Of a stretch of 64,000 nt of DNA, positions 36,559-48,642 are shown piece after piece (position 1 is the stretch's first letter; every line of letters starts with the position of its first letter). The position numbers and the translations under genes were made by a program. This stretch comes from Rhodocollybia butyracea (lineage: Eukaryota > Basidiomycota > Agaricomycetes > Agaricales > Omphalotaceae), in contig JADNRY010000104.1 of assembly GCA_015501585.1 (NCBI GenBank), forward strand, positions 62,001-126,000. The letters run 5' to 3'. Under the pieces are notes generated by a model. The model did not search any database. It was not told the origin of the DNA and saw nothing but the letters and a program-made list of their open reading frames with translations.

Positions 36559-39500
36559 ATGTGGGAGCGGACCCTACAAGACTTGATACGTGGACTGCGA
36601 GCCAATAAGGCCGATGAATCCAAATTTATAGCCAAGGCCATAGAGGAAATCAGGCAGGAAATCAAGAGTGATGATATGGTTTTAAAATCTGGAGCAGTTC
36701 TTAAACTGGTTTATGTGCGCTGCCCTTTGTAGCCAGGTGAAATCGATGCTGATTATCGCATAGCTTGATATGATGGGCTATGACATGGGATGGGCTTCAT
36801 TTCACGTTGTAGAAGTCATGTCTTCGCCCAAATTACATCTCAAGAGTGTCGGCTATCTGGCTGCAGTCCAGTCGTTTGACCAAGAAACAGACGTATTGAT
36901 GTTAACAACTAATTTACTGAAGAAGGTTCGCGTTGTGTTCTTGATGTTCCGCTGGTAATTTGCTCACTATATGGTCTTAGGATCTGACTTCCTCCCCAGC
37001 TGAAATTGCCGTCACCTTGAACGGAATCTCGCACATCCTTACGCCAGACTTGGCTCGAGATTTGTCACCTGAACTCTTGAAGATGCTAACTCACTCACGG
37101 CCCGATATCCGCAAAAGAGCGGTCTTGATGCTTTACAAAGTCGTCCAGAGGTATCCAGAAGTGTCTTCACAGGTAATATCACGTCTCAAAGACAAACTGG
37201 AGGATCCCGACGCCGGTGTGTAGGTTTAACAGCGAAACCTTTCATTACGCTCACGGTCATTGATAGGCGTTATTGCTGCAACCGTCAATGTTCTGTGCGA
37301 GCTGACTCGTTACCATCCCGAGGACTATCTCACACTCGCCCCACCGTTATTCCATCTCATGACAACATCTTCCAATAACTGGATGCTCATCAAGATCATC
37401 AAGCTGGTAAACGCGTCCCCATCTCTTCCGAACACCCGCTGAGCAGATATGTGGATTAGTTTGGAACATTAACGCCATATGAACCACGTCTAGTCAAGAA
37501 GCTACAGCCACCAATCACAGAGCTAATCAGCACTACGCCCGCCATTTCTTTGCTATACGAGTGTGTCCATACGTGTATCATCGGCGGTATGCTCGAAGGA
37601 TCCTCAGGAGACTCCTTGGCAAGAACTTGCGTCTCAAAGCTCGCAGGATTTATCCAGGACACCGACCAGAACTGTAAGCTAACTTTGGTCTTCCTCTCCT
37701 TTCACTAATATATTCTTTGTAGTAAAATATATCGCCCTGCTTGCAATGGTCAAGATCGTACCCACACACCCTCATCTCGTGGCGCAATATCAGGATACTA
37801 TACTTGCAAGTGTCAACGATCAGGATATCAGTATTCGGATGCGTGCTTTAGATCTGGTTTCGGCTATGGTAGGTGATGGATACAACTCTTTTACCGCTCC
37901 TAATTTTTTCACAGGTGGATGAAACCAATTTACAATCCATCGTCCAACAAGTGCTTTCTCATCTCGTTTCGGACACTACATCACTCTTACCGACCGCCGC
38001 TCAATCACTCGCCCAGCACACGGCACCAACATCTCCACAAAGCGCCAAGCCCTCTATCCCCTCACCGTCTGCATCCCCTGCATATCGTCTTACCCTTGCA
38101 CAGCGCATTTTACAAATGTGTTCCCAAAATACATACGAGAACATTACCAACTTTGAGTGGTATCTATCCGTGCTCGTCGACTTGGCACATGTAGCCAACG
38201 TCGACGTGGGCGCACAGATTCGAGACCAAATGGTGGACGTGGTAGGCCGTGTAAGAGGAGCAAGGAGGTATGCTGTGAAGCTCATGTTCACCCTTTTAAG
38301 TGACGATACGATGCTGCGGAATGCTCAGGATGAAGGAAGCTGTTCTGAAGTTCTATGGGCTGCAGCTTTTATATGCGGGGAATACTGCAGGTAACTTGTT
38401 TACCGCTGCGCGCATAGTTCCGCTGCTGATCCTATCTGAATAGTGAACTGGTTGATCCCCAGAAGCTCCTACCCATGCTCCTACAACCAGAGATATCAAA
38501 CTTGACTCCCGACATCATTGCTGTATACATTCAAGCTGCGACCAAAGTGTTTGGTTTCTGGGCTACCGAAGTAGCGCAACGATGGACAGATGATGATTTA
38601 CACGAGATCAAAGATGTCGTTCAGATGGTGATCGAACGCGTCGGTCCGTTTGTGAGCAGCTCTCACATTGAAGTCCAGGAGAGGGTCAGTTTCGAATTCT
38701 ATTTATTGTTCGTCTTTCTGATCATCATCCTCCTAGGCTGCGAATACGCACCAACTTTTCAACTTCATTCTAGCGGACCTGAACACCTACCGACCGCGGC
38801 CTATCGAAACCGCCCTCGACGAATCCACATCGTCCTTTGCCAATTCCACCTCTAGCGCCGAACCTCATTTCCCAAAATCACTATTCCTGATTCAGCCGCT
38901 CTTTTCGTCCTACGAGCTCAATCCTGTGGCTCAACAGGCGCAGGAGAGTGTCCCGGTACCCGAAGGGCTCGATCTAGACGCATGGATAGTACCACCCCCG
39001 CCAGATCCGTGTCGGCGGTGGAGAACGGAAATGGGGAAAGAAGATCAAAAAGAAAAAGGGAAAAGGAAAGGGCAAGAAGCAACACGATGAAAAAGAGAAT
39101 GGATATGAGTATAATGAGAATGAGCTGATTACTTTAACGCCTCAAGAGGCCGAGACTGAGACGGCGGAAGAGCGGGAACGGGTATGTCTCATCCTCTTTC
39201 TGAATATCATCCAAAATAACCAATGTTTTGTAGCGGCGAGCAGAGCGTCTGGAGCGTCTGCGGGATGATCCGTACTATATCATGGACAAAGAACCTCCTA
39301 AACCCGTACCATTGGCTGACGATATCGATTCAATACCTGTGATCAAATTGGACGATTTGCCGACGTTATCAGGCAAGCACCTCTTATAGTTTTTGCGTAT
39401 CCGTATCTTAACATCGCTCTTAGAAGTTGAGAATCCACGACTACCAAGTCTAAGGTCAACAGCATACCAGCCTTCTCCTGTACCTTATCAAATCGACAGA

Positions 39501-39791
39501 GTCGGTGAAATGCCGGCGGGAGCCACTATGTTTAACTCGAACCCTTCGTCGCGTCGGTCAACACCTGGACCAGGATCTCGTCCCGGATCCATTACCTCTC
39601 GAACTGCTAGTCCCGCACCCACACGAATGTCTTCTGGTCTATCATCATCAATAACCTCGTTCCCCCAATACGACGTGGTGGACGACCAGCCTACTACGCC
39701 AACACCAGAACCTGTAAAGGTGCAGTCGAAAAAGAAAAAGACCACCGGAACTGGACCAGGGAAGAAGAAACGGACACCAGCTGCCTCATAA
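36559..39791 (+). CDS. APL5: AP-3 adaptor complex subunit delta (apparent frameshift in exon 9)
   Basis: AP-3 delta is a large subunit of the adaptor that sorts cargo from Golgi/endosome to the vacuole. MWERTLQDLIRGLRANK, YDMGWASFHVVEVMSS and VGYLAAVQSFDQETDVLML are hallmark adaptin-N sequences. Eleven exons can be drawn: 36559-36714, 36764-36925, 36981-37215, 37267-37406, 37460-37673, 37723-37868, 37915-38390, 38444-38684, 38737-39181, 39234-39372 and 39424-39791. Intron 10 uses a GC donor (TCAG-GCAAGC..TTAG), which joins LPTLS to EVENPRLPS. In exon 9 the frame breaks between PPPPDP (39005) and the Lys-rich stretch KKIKKKKGKGK (39040), consistent with two missing bases. The C-terminal hinge is Ser/Pro/Lys-rich; no ear domain is seen. 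Confidence 0.9.
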
Positions 39792-40204
39792 TCGTTTGCT
39801 TCGTTCTTCCGATGTTGTAAATAGTGTATGGTTTATGGATTCGCATGTGGCTGCTCTGGAGAAACAAGGAATGAATAGTACAGAATTATGGTAATATTGC
39901 CGATGAAATGCATATTGCTATATAACAGCATTTGAAAGCATTGCGGATGAGGGAGCGAATTGGATGTGGAGGAAGGCTTGAACCATGATGAGTGTGACGC
40001 GACCGCTGTAGACAAGAAAAACGGAAGGATGTATGTAAACAAGAAGCAAGAAAGGATGTGTGTACCAAGTCAGTGGTAAGGTAAAAAAAATATTCCGAGA
40101 AGAAAAAGACGTGCAAGGACGATTATCTCGGAGAGAAAAAGAGAAAAGAGGGACAATCCAATCCAATGAGTTTGCGAGTCCAATTCCAAGAAAAATTGCT
40201 TATA

Positions 40205-42243
40205 TCAACGCTCGTCCTCGACATGCTCAACAGAGTCAACAATCTCGTTGACGAGCTCCATGCTAACACCGGGTATGACGCGTTCAGCTTCAGTGAACGC
40301 TCTCTGCAGCGCACTCAATGCCACCCGCGCTTCTTGCGTAGATACACGAGGGAAAAGCTATCAAGCATAAAAAGTCAATCCTAAACCCAAAAAAGCAAAG
40401 CCAATAAACGTACCGAAGCAATGGCAGGTAAGATAACCGAGTCTAGCATGGTCGTGTCAGGAACTTCTAGCTCATCATCCAGATGTGTGTTTGAAAGCTT
40501 CTCCTCCAATATCTCGTTCGACTCCCGATACCCGCCTGCGTATCCCTCATCTTCATAAGTAAAGTCATCGTCATACTCCTCTGATGGCTCTCGCTGGATA
40601 ACGCGTGAATTTGCTGGATGAGGCGGAGGCACTGCGTTGCCTACAACCGGAGGCATATGTCGAACAGTAGCCTGTTGATCAGAATACCTGGATCCCGAGC
40701 CTGAAGAACCAGTTCTCTTCGTAGGGGAAGGAAGAGCCGGCAGATCTCCCTTGGCATTGGCGTTGTTGGTCACGGTTATGGAAGACCCGTGCGACGAGGC
40801 GCCAGATTTTGAGCTATAGCCGGAATCGCGGCGGAAGGATGAGCCGCCGCTGGATGAAGTGTCGTACGAGTGCGTTCCGTTGTTCTCCCATGTGAGGGGT
40901 GGCCCGGAGACTTGGACAGGGTTTTGGGTGCGTCCGATGGTTCCACGGTCATTAACGTGTCGAACAGTGCCGAAGTCCCAAAGATCCTCGGGATCGCCGC
41001 TTGACGGTCTACCGAACAGTTAGATATGCTTTTTAGCGAAAGATAAGGCATGCTACTCACAAATCCGGCACCATATCCCGATCCTCGTCGTCTATCCTAT
41101 CTCCTCCTTCTGCTCGCCAGCGTTCGTGCCTTTCGATTAACTCTGTAAGGTAACTCGTCTTCTTTGCCATCCTCACAAACTTGTGTTTTAGTAGCTCTCT
41201 GGCGGAAGGACGCTAGGTTTATAGAATAAGAATCAGTTTATGCAGGAAGGAAAAATGGAAGAATGTTACCTCTCGAGGGTCACGTTGTAGACAGTACGCT
41301 ACGAATTCCCGGAAAGGCTTTGAGAAATTGCCCTCGAGCGTTGGAGGAGGGTTTTTGGGAATCAAAAACAACACCTTCATCGGATGCAGTTCCGCGTAGG
41401 GTGGTTCTCCTTTCGCGAGTTCAATGGCTGTGATTCCTAGACTCCATATATCGGCCTTGTGGTCATATCCACTTTGCTTGATAACCTCTGGCGACATCCA
41501 GTATGGTGTCCCAACGAAAGTGTTCTTTTTGGCGGAAAGGGTCCCAGACAATTGTCCAGAAACACCGAAATCGGCGAGCTTCACTTCGCCGCCTGCGGAT
41601 AGTAGAATATTGGCGGCTTTGATGTCGCGGTGGAGTTTTCCTTCGGAGTGTAGATATTCGAGCCCGCGTAAGAGTTCTCGGACGATGATTGCGATGTATT
41701 CTTCGCGAAAAACGCCTGGCTTCATAAGATCCGAGCATGATCCTCCGGAACAGTACTCCATGACGATCCAGAGGTTGGATCCTTTGAGGTACGAGCCATG
41801 GTACCTAATGAGGAACAGTCAGTGGGTATTCGGTGCCGTTACTGACTGCAAACGTACTTTGTGACATGGGGCGAATCCAGCTGTGAAAGGATTTGTATCT
41901 CCTGCTGGATATCCTCAATTTCATCCTCTGCGCTCTCTAAATCTATAATCTTGATAGCGACAGTCTTCTGTGTTCGCTTGTCATAACTGGCCCGGAAAAA
42001 ATCAGATCAAGCTGAGAAAAGATTTAGGAGACCGGTTTCTGTACCCTTTGTAAACCTCTCCGAACGACCCTTTGCCTGTATTTTTAGATTAGCAATTGCT
42101 TGGAATTGCTCTCGAAACTAGCGAACGAACCGATTCTGTCTTGTTTGACATAGAACTCCTCGGGATCCTGATTGTGTGTGTCCTGATAAGAAATGTTAGA
42201 TCCCAAAGATATCGTAGCGCAAGGTGAAATGAAGACAGACCAT
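40205..42243 (-). CDS. STE20-family protein kinase, germinal-centre-kinase III type
   Basis: Kinases of this group (MST3/4-like; fungal Sps1/Nak1/Kic1 relatives) act in polarity and MOR/RAM signalling. Visible motifs are [23 protein letters not shown] (Gly loop), the VAIKIIDLE lysine, [24 protein letters not shown] (catalytic loop), [18 protein letters not shown] and [12 protein letters not shown]. After the kinase domain come YLTELI-like sequence, a disordered Ser/Gly/Pro-rich part ([18 protein letters not shown]) and a C-terminal helical tail ([32 protein letters not shown]). The best start is an ATG at 42243 separated from the rest by an intron (42240-42186), so exon 1 codes only Met. The gene is convergent with AP-3 delta. 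Confidence 0.9.
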
Positions 42244-44547
42244 TCGGTCCGAGTATTTTTCTGGCCAGCTGCTTCAACGTTAGCAAAGACTGGATAGGTA
42301 CAAAGAATCGTGTCGCGTCGTAAAAGCTTAAGACTTGGGTTCCAAGGCGGAGACTCTAGCTGGTCAAGTTGTTCACAGGTATAGATTTTCAAGTGAGGGA
42401 TGACAAGAATTTGACGGAAAGATAGAGAAGATAATATTTGGATTATGGTGGTGAACTGACAGGAGACAAAGTCAAGTGTCAAAGGGAGCCGGGGGCCTTG
42501 ACGCCCAAGTGACCATAGATGGAAATTTATGTCATTCAATCGTTGTGTTCACTTTATAGCTTGTTTCTAATTATTAGCTGCACTACTGCAATTTCCTTTG
42601 CGTGTCATTTTTTTTCTTACAGCGGTGGTCAACGCTGTTAACAGCATGCACGAGGACAGAACATAGGGGAAAAAGTCCATTGCGTCGGCTATCTGTCTGT
42701 AATATTTGAATTTTCATGCTGCGGTCAACGTTAACATCAGTTGGGCTCAGCCCCGCTACAGCAATATTGACATATGACCAGTCTAGTTTGGGCAGAATGA
42801 ACTAAAAGAGGAGAAACGTTAGCGAGATATCTGAGCAGGCACCTGCAGGAACTCCGATGGTGAAAGGCACCACCAAGAATCTCTATGTTCCGGTGGTTGA
42901 AATTATATGGCTGCATACAAGTTTAAACTAGAGAGAACCCTGTGGCAGACGAGAATTGAAAGTCAAATGAAACAAAAAAAACACTAGTAAGTATTCGTTG
43001 GACAGTAAGTGACAGGCCAGATTTTCATAACGCCTTGCTAGAGCGCCACATTTCAGCGCATATTTGAACTGAAAGTCTCAAATTGAAAGTTAAACGTTGA
43101 ACTTTTTTGGATTTTGAACGATGATGATGATGGAAGACTCGGAAGGTAAAGACTGCTTTGACCTTCCAAAAAGAATCACAAAGGGTGCTGCAGCAAGACC
43201 TGCGATGACGAGCTACTTGACCACGAACATGAAATATTTACACGCTGGCCGTGGCAGCAAAACATTGACGGGTTCATGGGCCATGATCCAACTCCATGCA
43301 GAAGCCCCAAGCCCAGATAATCGACTTCGTGAAGCCGGCTTGACTTGTAGTGGTTTTACGCTCCGACTCATTGAGCATCAGTAATAAGGATACAGTCCCG
43401 TAGTCATTTGTCACGTTTCCTGTTTGCGTTTTCTAAGAAATGGAAGAAAATAAAAGTAACGATACTCTGAGGGTTTAACGTTTTTAACGTTTAACCACCA
43501 CTACTGTGGGATAAACGAAAGAATACAGGATTCTGTATGCGGGTGAGACGCTGGAACAGAACAGTTCGAGATCGCGTTTGTCGGTTTTATCTAGTAGATA
43601 ACCTTCATGTACTTCGGTTTGGGGCCTTGCTACCATCCCTGTCCTAGCCCTGCAGCTACCTTTTCTTCAAATGTTGAGCTCGCTGCCTGCACCGGACCGC
43701 ATTCGGCTATGTATCGCTGTTTGCCTCTATCTATCGAATCTGTATCAAGTTGAAACCCGTTGAAACGTGTTGTAAATTTTGTGAACCCATAGCTTAGCCA
43801 TAACATCACGTTGAACTTGCCTCGGGCTGAAGATAAAAGCAAAAACAAAAAATACGATGCCCCCAAGGCAGATTATACAAGATGTTGACTGCCAGGAGGC
43901 ATGTCTAATCGTTCATGATCAGAACACAATCGCGTAGTTATACTTGTGGGGAAAAACGCACCGAGGAGAGGATATGGGGCAGGCATTGCAGTGGTGAGTC
44001 TGGTGGGGAAGACTAGTTTCATTTATACTGTTTTGAAAAACCGACTACGCCTGTACAAGATGCGCTACGAATTTGGTATCTTGAGTAACTAGGGAGTAAT
44101 TTAAATTAAACGTCGGTATATGGACTGTTTGACGTTTATCATGACTGTTGAAGGAAGTAAGTAGATGACGCAATTAGCGAGCGCCTGCTATGCCGTGACC
44201 TCTTTGTCCTGTACAAACGCATCCAAGTTTCCTCATCACTCATCTATCAACATAGGTCTGTATAGGCCGCCTTTGAACCTCATGAACAAGGGTACAGGAA
44301 AACTTGGAACTATAGTAGCAGGCGCCATGCCAGAGATGGAGTAACTGGGTTGTGGTTCTCCCGGCCATAATGTTATCTCATTTGAATAGGGCAACGTTCT
44401 CGCTGTCACCGTGAATAGTTATCGATGGTACAGACTTGCTCCGTTATCTCAACGTTTGAACAGACAGTACTTCGCCTTTCGGTAAGACGATGTTCGGATG
44501 TTGCCCTTGCTATCCAAACTCACATATTGTAAAGGCGTCGAACTATT
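42244..44547. other. 2.3 kb intergenic region without a supported gene
   Basis: A plus-strand frame at 43121-43384 (87 codons) and a minus-strand one at 43630-43866 have no recognisable domain. AACGTTTTTAACGTTTAAC near 43478-43496 is a small AACGTT-rich repeat. Nothing else stands out. Confidence 0.4.
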
Positions 44548-46752
44548 ATGCGACTCATCCGAACCAGTAGTACAGACCCTGAGCTTGTCTACTTTGCGGA
44601 TGAGCATCAGATACCAAGTTATGCGATCCTCTCGCACGTATGGGAAGAAGAGGAAGTGACGTTCCAACATATGCAAGATCCTTCCAGTATAAAGAAAATG
44701 AAAGGATGGTCCAAGATCGCGCGAGCGTGTGAGCTGGCGCGCAGTGAAGATCGAGAATACATTTGGATTGATACTTGCTGCATCGATAAATCCAGCAGTT
44801 CCGAGCTCTCCGAAGCCATCAACTCAATGTACAGATATTACGTCGAAGCACAAGTCTGTTATGCTTACCTTGCGGATGTGCAAAGTGACCTTCCCAGATC
44901 GTTGGACTTCACCTTCCGCGTATGCAAATGGTTTACGAGGGGATGGACATTGCAGGAGTTGATAGCGCCAAAGACAGTTGTCTTCTTCGCACAAGATTGG
45001 GAGAAGATCGGAACTAAGGCAAGCCTGCAAGGGATTATTACAGAGATTACTGGGATCCCAGCGGGGGTTCTGTTGAAGAACGATGCAAAGGAGATGAGTA
45101 TCGCGAAAAGAATGTCTTGGGCTGCCGGAAGGAAGACGACACGCATAGAAGACAGGGCGTACTCGCTGATGGGTATTTTTGGTGTCTTCATGCCTCCAAT
45201 CTATGGTGAAGGAACGCATGCCTTCACCAGGCTACAGGAGGAGATTTTGAAGATGTCCGATGATCACACGCTCTTTGCTTGGAAGGCAGAGACAATCTTT
45301 GGTAATAGGTCAGAAAGTGGACTACTCGCCATCAGTCCGGATGATTTTGCAGAAAGTGGCGAATATGAACGAGTTGACCGGCCTGGACGTCCGTATTCAA
45401 TGACCAATATGGGCTTACTAGTCCACCTCCCTCTCTTACCCATCATCCCTCACAACTCGATGCCGGCATACCAATTTCTGGCACTTCTGAATTGTTTTCG
45501 GCGAGGAACGTGTCTGGCTATCTACGTGAAAAGGTCGGATGGCTCTGAGTCGGATGGACACCAGTACGTGAGAGTGAGGTTGCATATGCTTGTTGAAGAT
45601 GATGCCACAATACTGGCTGAGTGTGGAAAAATCAGAGGGAGCCCATGGCCACAGGAACTATTGTTCAGGGCGAGGGATCCTAACCATTTCGAATTTCATG
45701 ACCAGCTACCTCACCAAATAACGGTCTCCTTTCCTGGCGGTCAGGGGGTTAGAGTCAAACAGATATACCCCCTCGATGAACAAGAAGTTGCACGTAATAA
45801 AATTACTTTTACTGGTGCAGACGATAACATCAGAGATCTTATCCTTCGATATAGGAAACCCCACACCATCTTGTTTGGGAAGCCATTCCCCATTTCCCAC
45901 GCCCTCCTCTTCATACATGACCCAAGCAACCGGCCGTTTATCGTCATGGCTGGAATACACAAAAGCAACATTTGGTTGGACATTGTCCTCGATTTCGAAA
46001 TAGACAAGCCCAATCTCGAGAACATTCAACAGTCTTACTATCGAGATAATGGACGTGGAGAGATACCTTGGAAGAATTTAGACAGGACATCGAAACTTCT
46101 GACAAACAATGAAGCCATCCTCGTTGAGGCACAGAACAATGGCAAATTTGGTGGTTGGCCCTCCTATAAGGTTAACATCCGCATCGTCGACAAAATTCAT
46201 CCAGATGTAGCTCGGTCCATTCTTCCTATTCGCACTTACCAGTATGCTTTCCATGTATCCTTCTACGCAGCGGCGGATGCTGGATTCTTCCCATTGGAAG
46301 CATACCCCAATGATGTTTGGGAGGCATCATACAACGGGACCATGAATCTTTTCTTGGACGCTAGGAATATCTTGGGCGTTCTCCGTTTTCAACATCAAGA
46401 GAATGGGAAAAGATTTGTGGTCACGTTAGGAATCCACGGTGACATGATATGGTCAGACGTTCATGTTCTGACGTTCACAGAGTACGAGAAAACTGCCAGG
46501 GATATCTGCAACCTGGACTACATGGATCAGAGACGAAATCAGCGGTTGCGTCAGTTCAGGCTCGGCAAAAACATCACATCCGCTTCCGAAGCTTATAGCC
46601 CACAAGAATCTTCATCAGTGGGAGACTCGCTATTGGTTGTATCCGTTTGGTCGCAGGTGATTGGAAAGTCTGGTAGCCAGTACAAGTCCGAGGTCAAAGT
46701 CAGCTCAGAGGGTTTGGACTATTATACTCCAATCTCTAAGCTTCAAGTTTGA
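44548..46752 (+). CDS. HET-domain protein (heterokaryon incompatibility type), single exon, 734 aa
   Basis: HET proteins trigger programmed cell death after non-self fusion in ascomycetes; in Agaricomycetes they are abundant and mostly untested. The three HET blocks are clear: SYAILSHVWEEEEV (about 24-37), REYIWIDTCCIDKSSSSELSE (about 68-90) and FTRGWTLQELIAP (about 130-142). The linked IEDRAYSLMGIFGVFMPPIYGEG follows. The C-terminal half has two related segments, RPFIVMAGIHKSNIWLDIVL and KRFVVTLGIHGDMIWSDVHV, about 160 residues apart, an internal repeat. It is intronless, unlike most genes here. The start is the first Met, six residues before the family's usual beginning. Confidence 0.9.
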   Translation: MRLIRTSSTDPELVYFADEHQIPSYAILSHVWEEEEVTFQHMQDPSSIKKMKGWSKIARACELARSEDREYIWIDTCCIDKSSSSELSEAINSMYRYYVEAQVCYAYLADVQSDLPRSLDFTFRVCKWFTRGWTLQELIAPKTVVFFAQDWEKIGTKASLQGIITEITGIPAGVLLKNDAKEMSIAKRMSWAAGRKTTRIEDRAYSLMGIFGVFMPPIYGEGTHAFTRLQEEILKMSDDHTLFAWKAETIFGNRSESGLLAISPDDFAESGEYERVDRPGRPYSMTNMGLLVHLPLLPIIPHNSMPAYQFLALLNCFRRGTCLAIYVKRSDGSESDGHQYVRVRLHMLVEDDATILAECGKIRGSPWPQELLFRARDPNHFEFHDQLPHQITVSFPGGQGVRVKQIYPLDEQEVARNKITFTGADDNIRDLILRYRKPHTILFGKPFPISHALLFIHDPSNRPFIVMAGIHKSNIWLDIVLDFEIDKPNLENIQQSYYRDNGRGEIPWKNLDRTSKLLTNNEAILVEAQNNGKFGGWPSYKVNIRIVDKIHPDVARSILPIRTYQYAFHVSFYAAADAGFFPLEAYPNDVWEASYNGTMNLFLDARNILGVLRFQHQENGKRFVVTLGIHGDMIWSDVHVLTFTEYEKTARDICNLDYMDQRRNQRLRQFRLGKNITSASEAYSPQESSSVGDSLLVVSVWSQVIGKSGSQYKSEVKVSSEGLDYYTPISKLQV

Positions 46753-48642
46753 TCCATTGTTTCCGACTCATGCAAGTGATTTGTAATTGTATGAGCACAA
46801 AGTAATATGGTGCAAGAAAGATGAAATAACACTTCAGTTTACTTCTCTTTTGATATGCCGGAGCCTTCATCCGCTGAGTTATGGTAAGAATAGCGGGCCC
46901 TCGCTAGTTCGTTCGAGACTCTAACTCGATTAAGAGAGAATTTTATCTAGGTGCTTCATTCCACCGATTCCAGTCTGACGTCTGACTTTTAAGGAGGCTC
47001 ATAATGTAGCGCATGCATTCATTGCCCATATTGACTCTGGATCTCTCCTAGATATCGGCGGAAGACCCAGACTGAGTGAGACATCCGGGTTTTCCCCTGT
47101 TCCCCGCAAGCATCCCGTTGTTCCCATCATAAATCAAGTTATCTCGAGATATCTCTTGTGTAAGGTGTAGTAGGGTGTAATTGGGTTGGATTAGTAGAAT
47201 CTAATTCCTTTCTCTATTGTGAAAGTTTGAAATGGCGATTTTCTAGCGGACGTTTTATCTCTCAAAGTCCACGTTTCTAGGTCTTTCTATTTATTTAAGG
47301 AAGTTCCAAAATCAGCGATTTTTGTCGGAAAACACCCGAATTTCGCCTACGGCGACTCATTGACTTGACTTCGGATACTTAGAGAGATTGGAACCGGATC
47401 CAATCCGATTTTTGAGATCACCCCCAGCAACAAGTTGGATCGGTACTGGTAGTACTTGACCCTAAGTTGGGAATATAGCCTCGTCTGACTGAGCTTTAGC
47501 CTAGACTTATCCTCGCTCCGCCTCTCCCGCTCACATCCAAGTTTGTGGTCATTATTACGCAAATCCGCGACTGGGCTACTTCTGGATGCTAACGACAGCT
47601 TTGACCTCGGACTGGGAACTTCCCGCCGCCCGGTCGCCCGATCAGCGAAACAGTCCAGCGAATCAAGCTTTTCTTCCATCACAATGAAAGCGAATCTGAT
47701 ATCCTTGCTCTGCTTGAGCTCAATACCCGTTATATAAGCCTTTCAATGGCCTAAAACTCTCCTTTCGTCTATAAACTCGTTAATTGGTAGCACTAGGCCG
47801 GAACCTTTCGTTCGTATACATATAGGTATTCAAATAAGACTCGAGAATCCTTGGGCAGGGGGAGTTCTTGGAATCTCTTTCGGTCTTTTTGGGGATATAC
47901 AAAGACAGAGAAGAATGTCCAACATCGGAACAATTTGGTGCTAGTACTCTGTCAGACTCGAAATCCCAGATTCGGAAGGAGGCGCTGTCCAAGTTTCAAT
48001 ACACACAAACTCTTGAGTTCATCATTTTCAGTTCATGTTCAAACAAGGCAACTCGTGTAAAAGCTATTATCTCGCTCGACTTCGCTATTCCACATGCCTG
48101 ACACACTCCTCCCGCTGTACCCCAGTGGCGCGGTCAAAATAACTTCAGAAATTGCGGAAATTTGCGGTTCGAATCTTGACATACAAGACTTCCTACTCGC
48201 CCCAAACTTGCCCCAAACAGTATCAAGACGCTACCCGACATTTCACTGGGGATTGCGCCAGGTTCAATACGATGTTCAGTGAAACTGGGTATGTTGCTAT
48301 GCAGCAAGAGATATATCCAAATGGGCAAAATCTGAGGTTCAAATTTCCTGGTGATGGAGAAACCAGTTCTAGTGATGTTGCGATTAACCTAGTCAAGATA
48401 CTTGCGGGTATCTATGCCTATCTATACGGATGTGTGTTCTTCTATATATTTATAGAAAACGCTCTTCCCTTTTCTTCCTACTCTCTTCTCCCATCTGAAA
48501 GGGCTGTCGGTGATGAATGCCCAGGATTCCAGGAACCGCTCGATATACACTGCTTTGACCTCCCAAAAGAAGAACAGGTCACGTCGTGTCCGCGTCACAA
48601 CGTGACATCTTTCTTTCAACAACTTTCTTTCTCTTGTTCACA
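46753..48642. other. 1.9 kb intergenic region; possible solo LTR remains
   Basis: No gene is supported. 47158-47820 begins TGTAAGGTG, ends near GTATACA and has a TATATAAGC box near 47733, which would fit a solo LTR, but no target-site duplication was found. Minus-strand frame 47347-47682 has no known domain. Confidence 0.3.

Noticed and set aside
43121..43384. 87-codon plus-strand frame in the 42-44.5 kb gap
   Set aside because: No domain, signal peptide or supporting exon, and composition like the surrounding non-coding DNA.
47158..47820. Possible solo LTR (TGTAAGGTG..GTATACA with TATATAAGC)
   Set aside because: No target-site duplication and no second copy in the window; TG and CA ends with a TATA box are too common alone.
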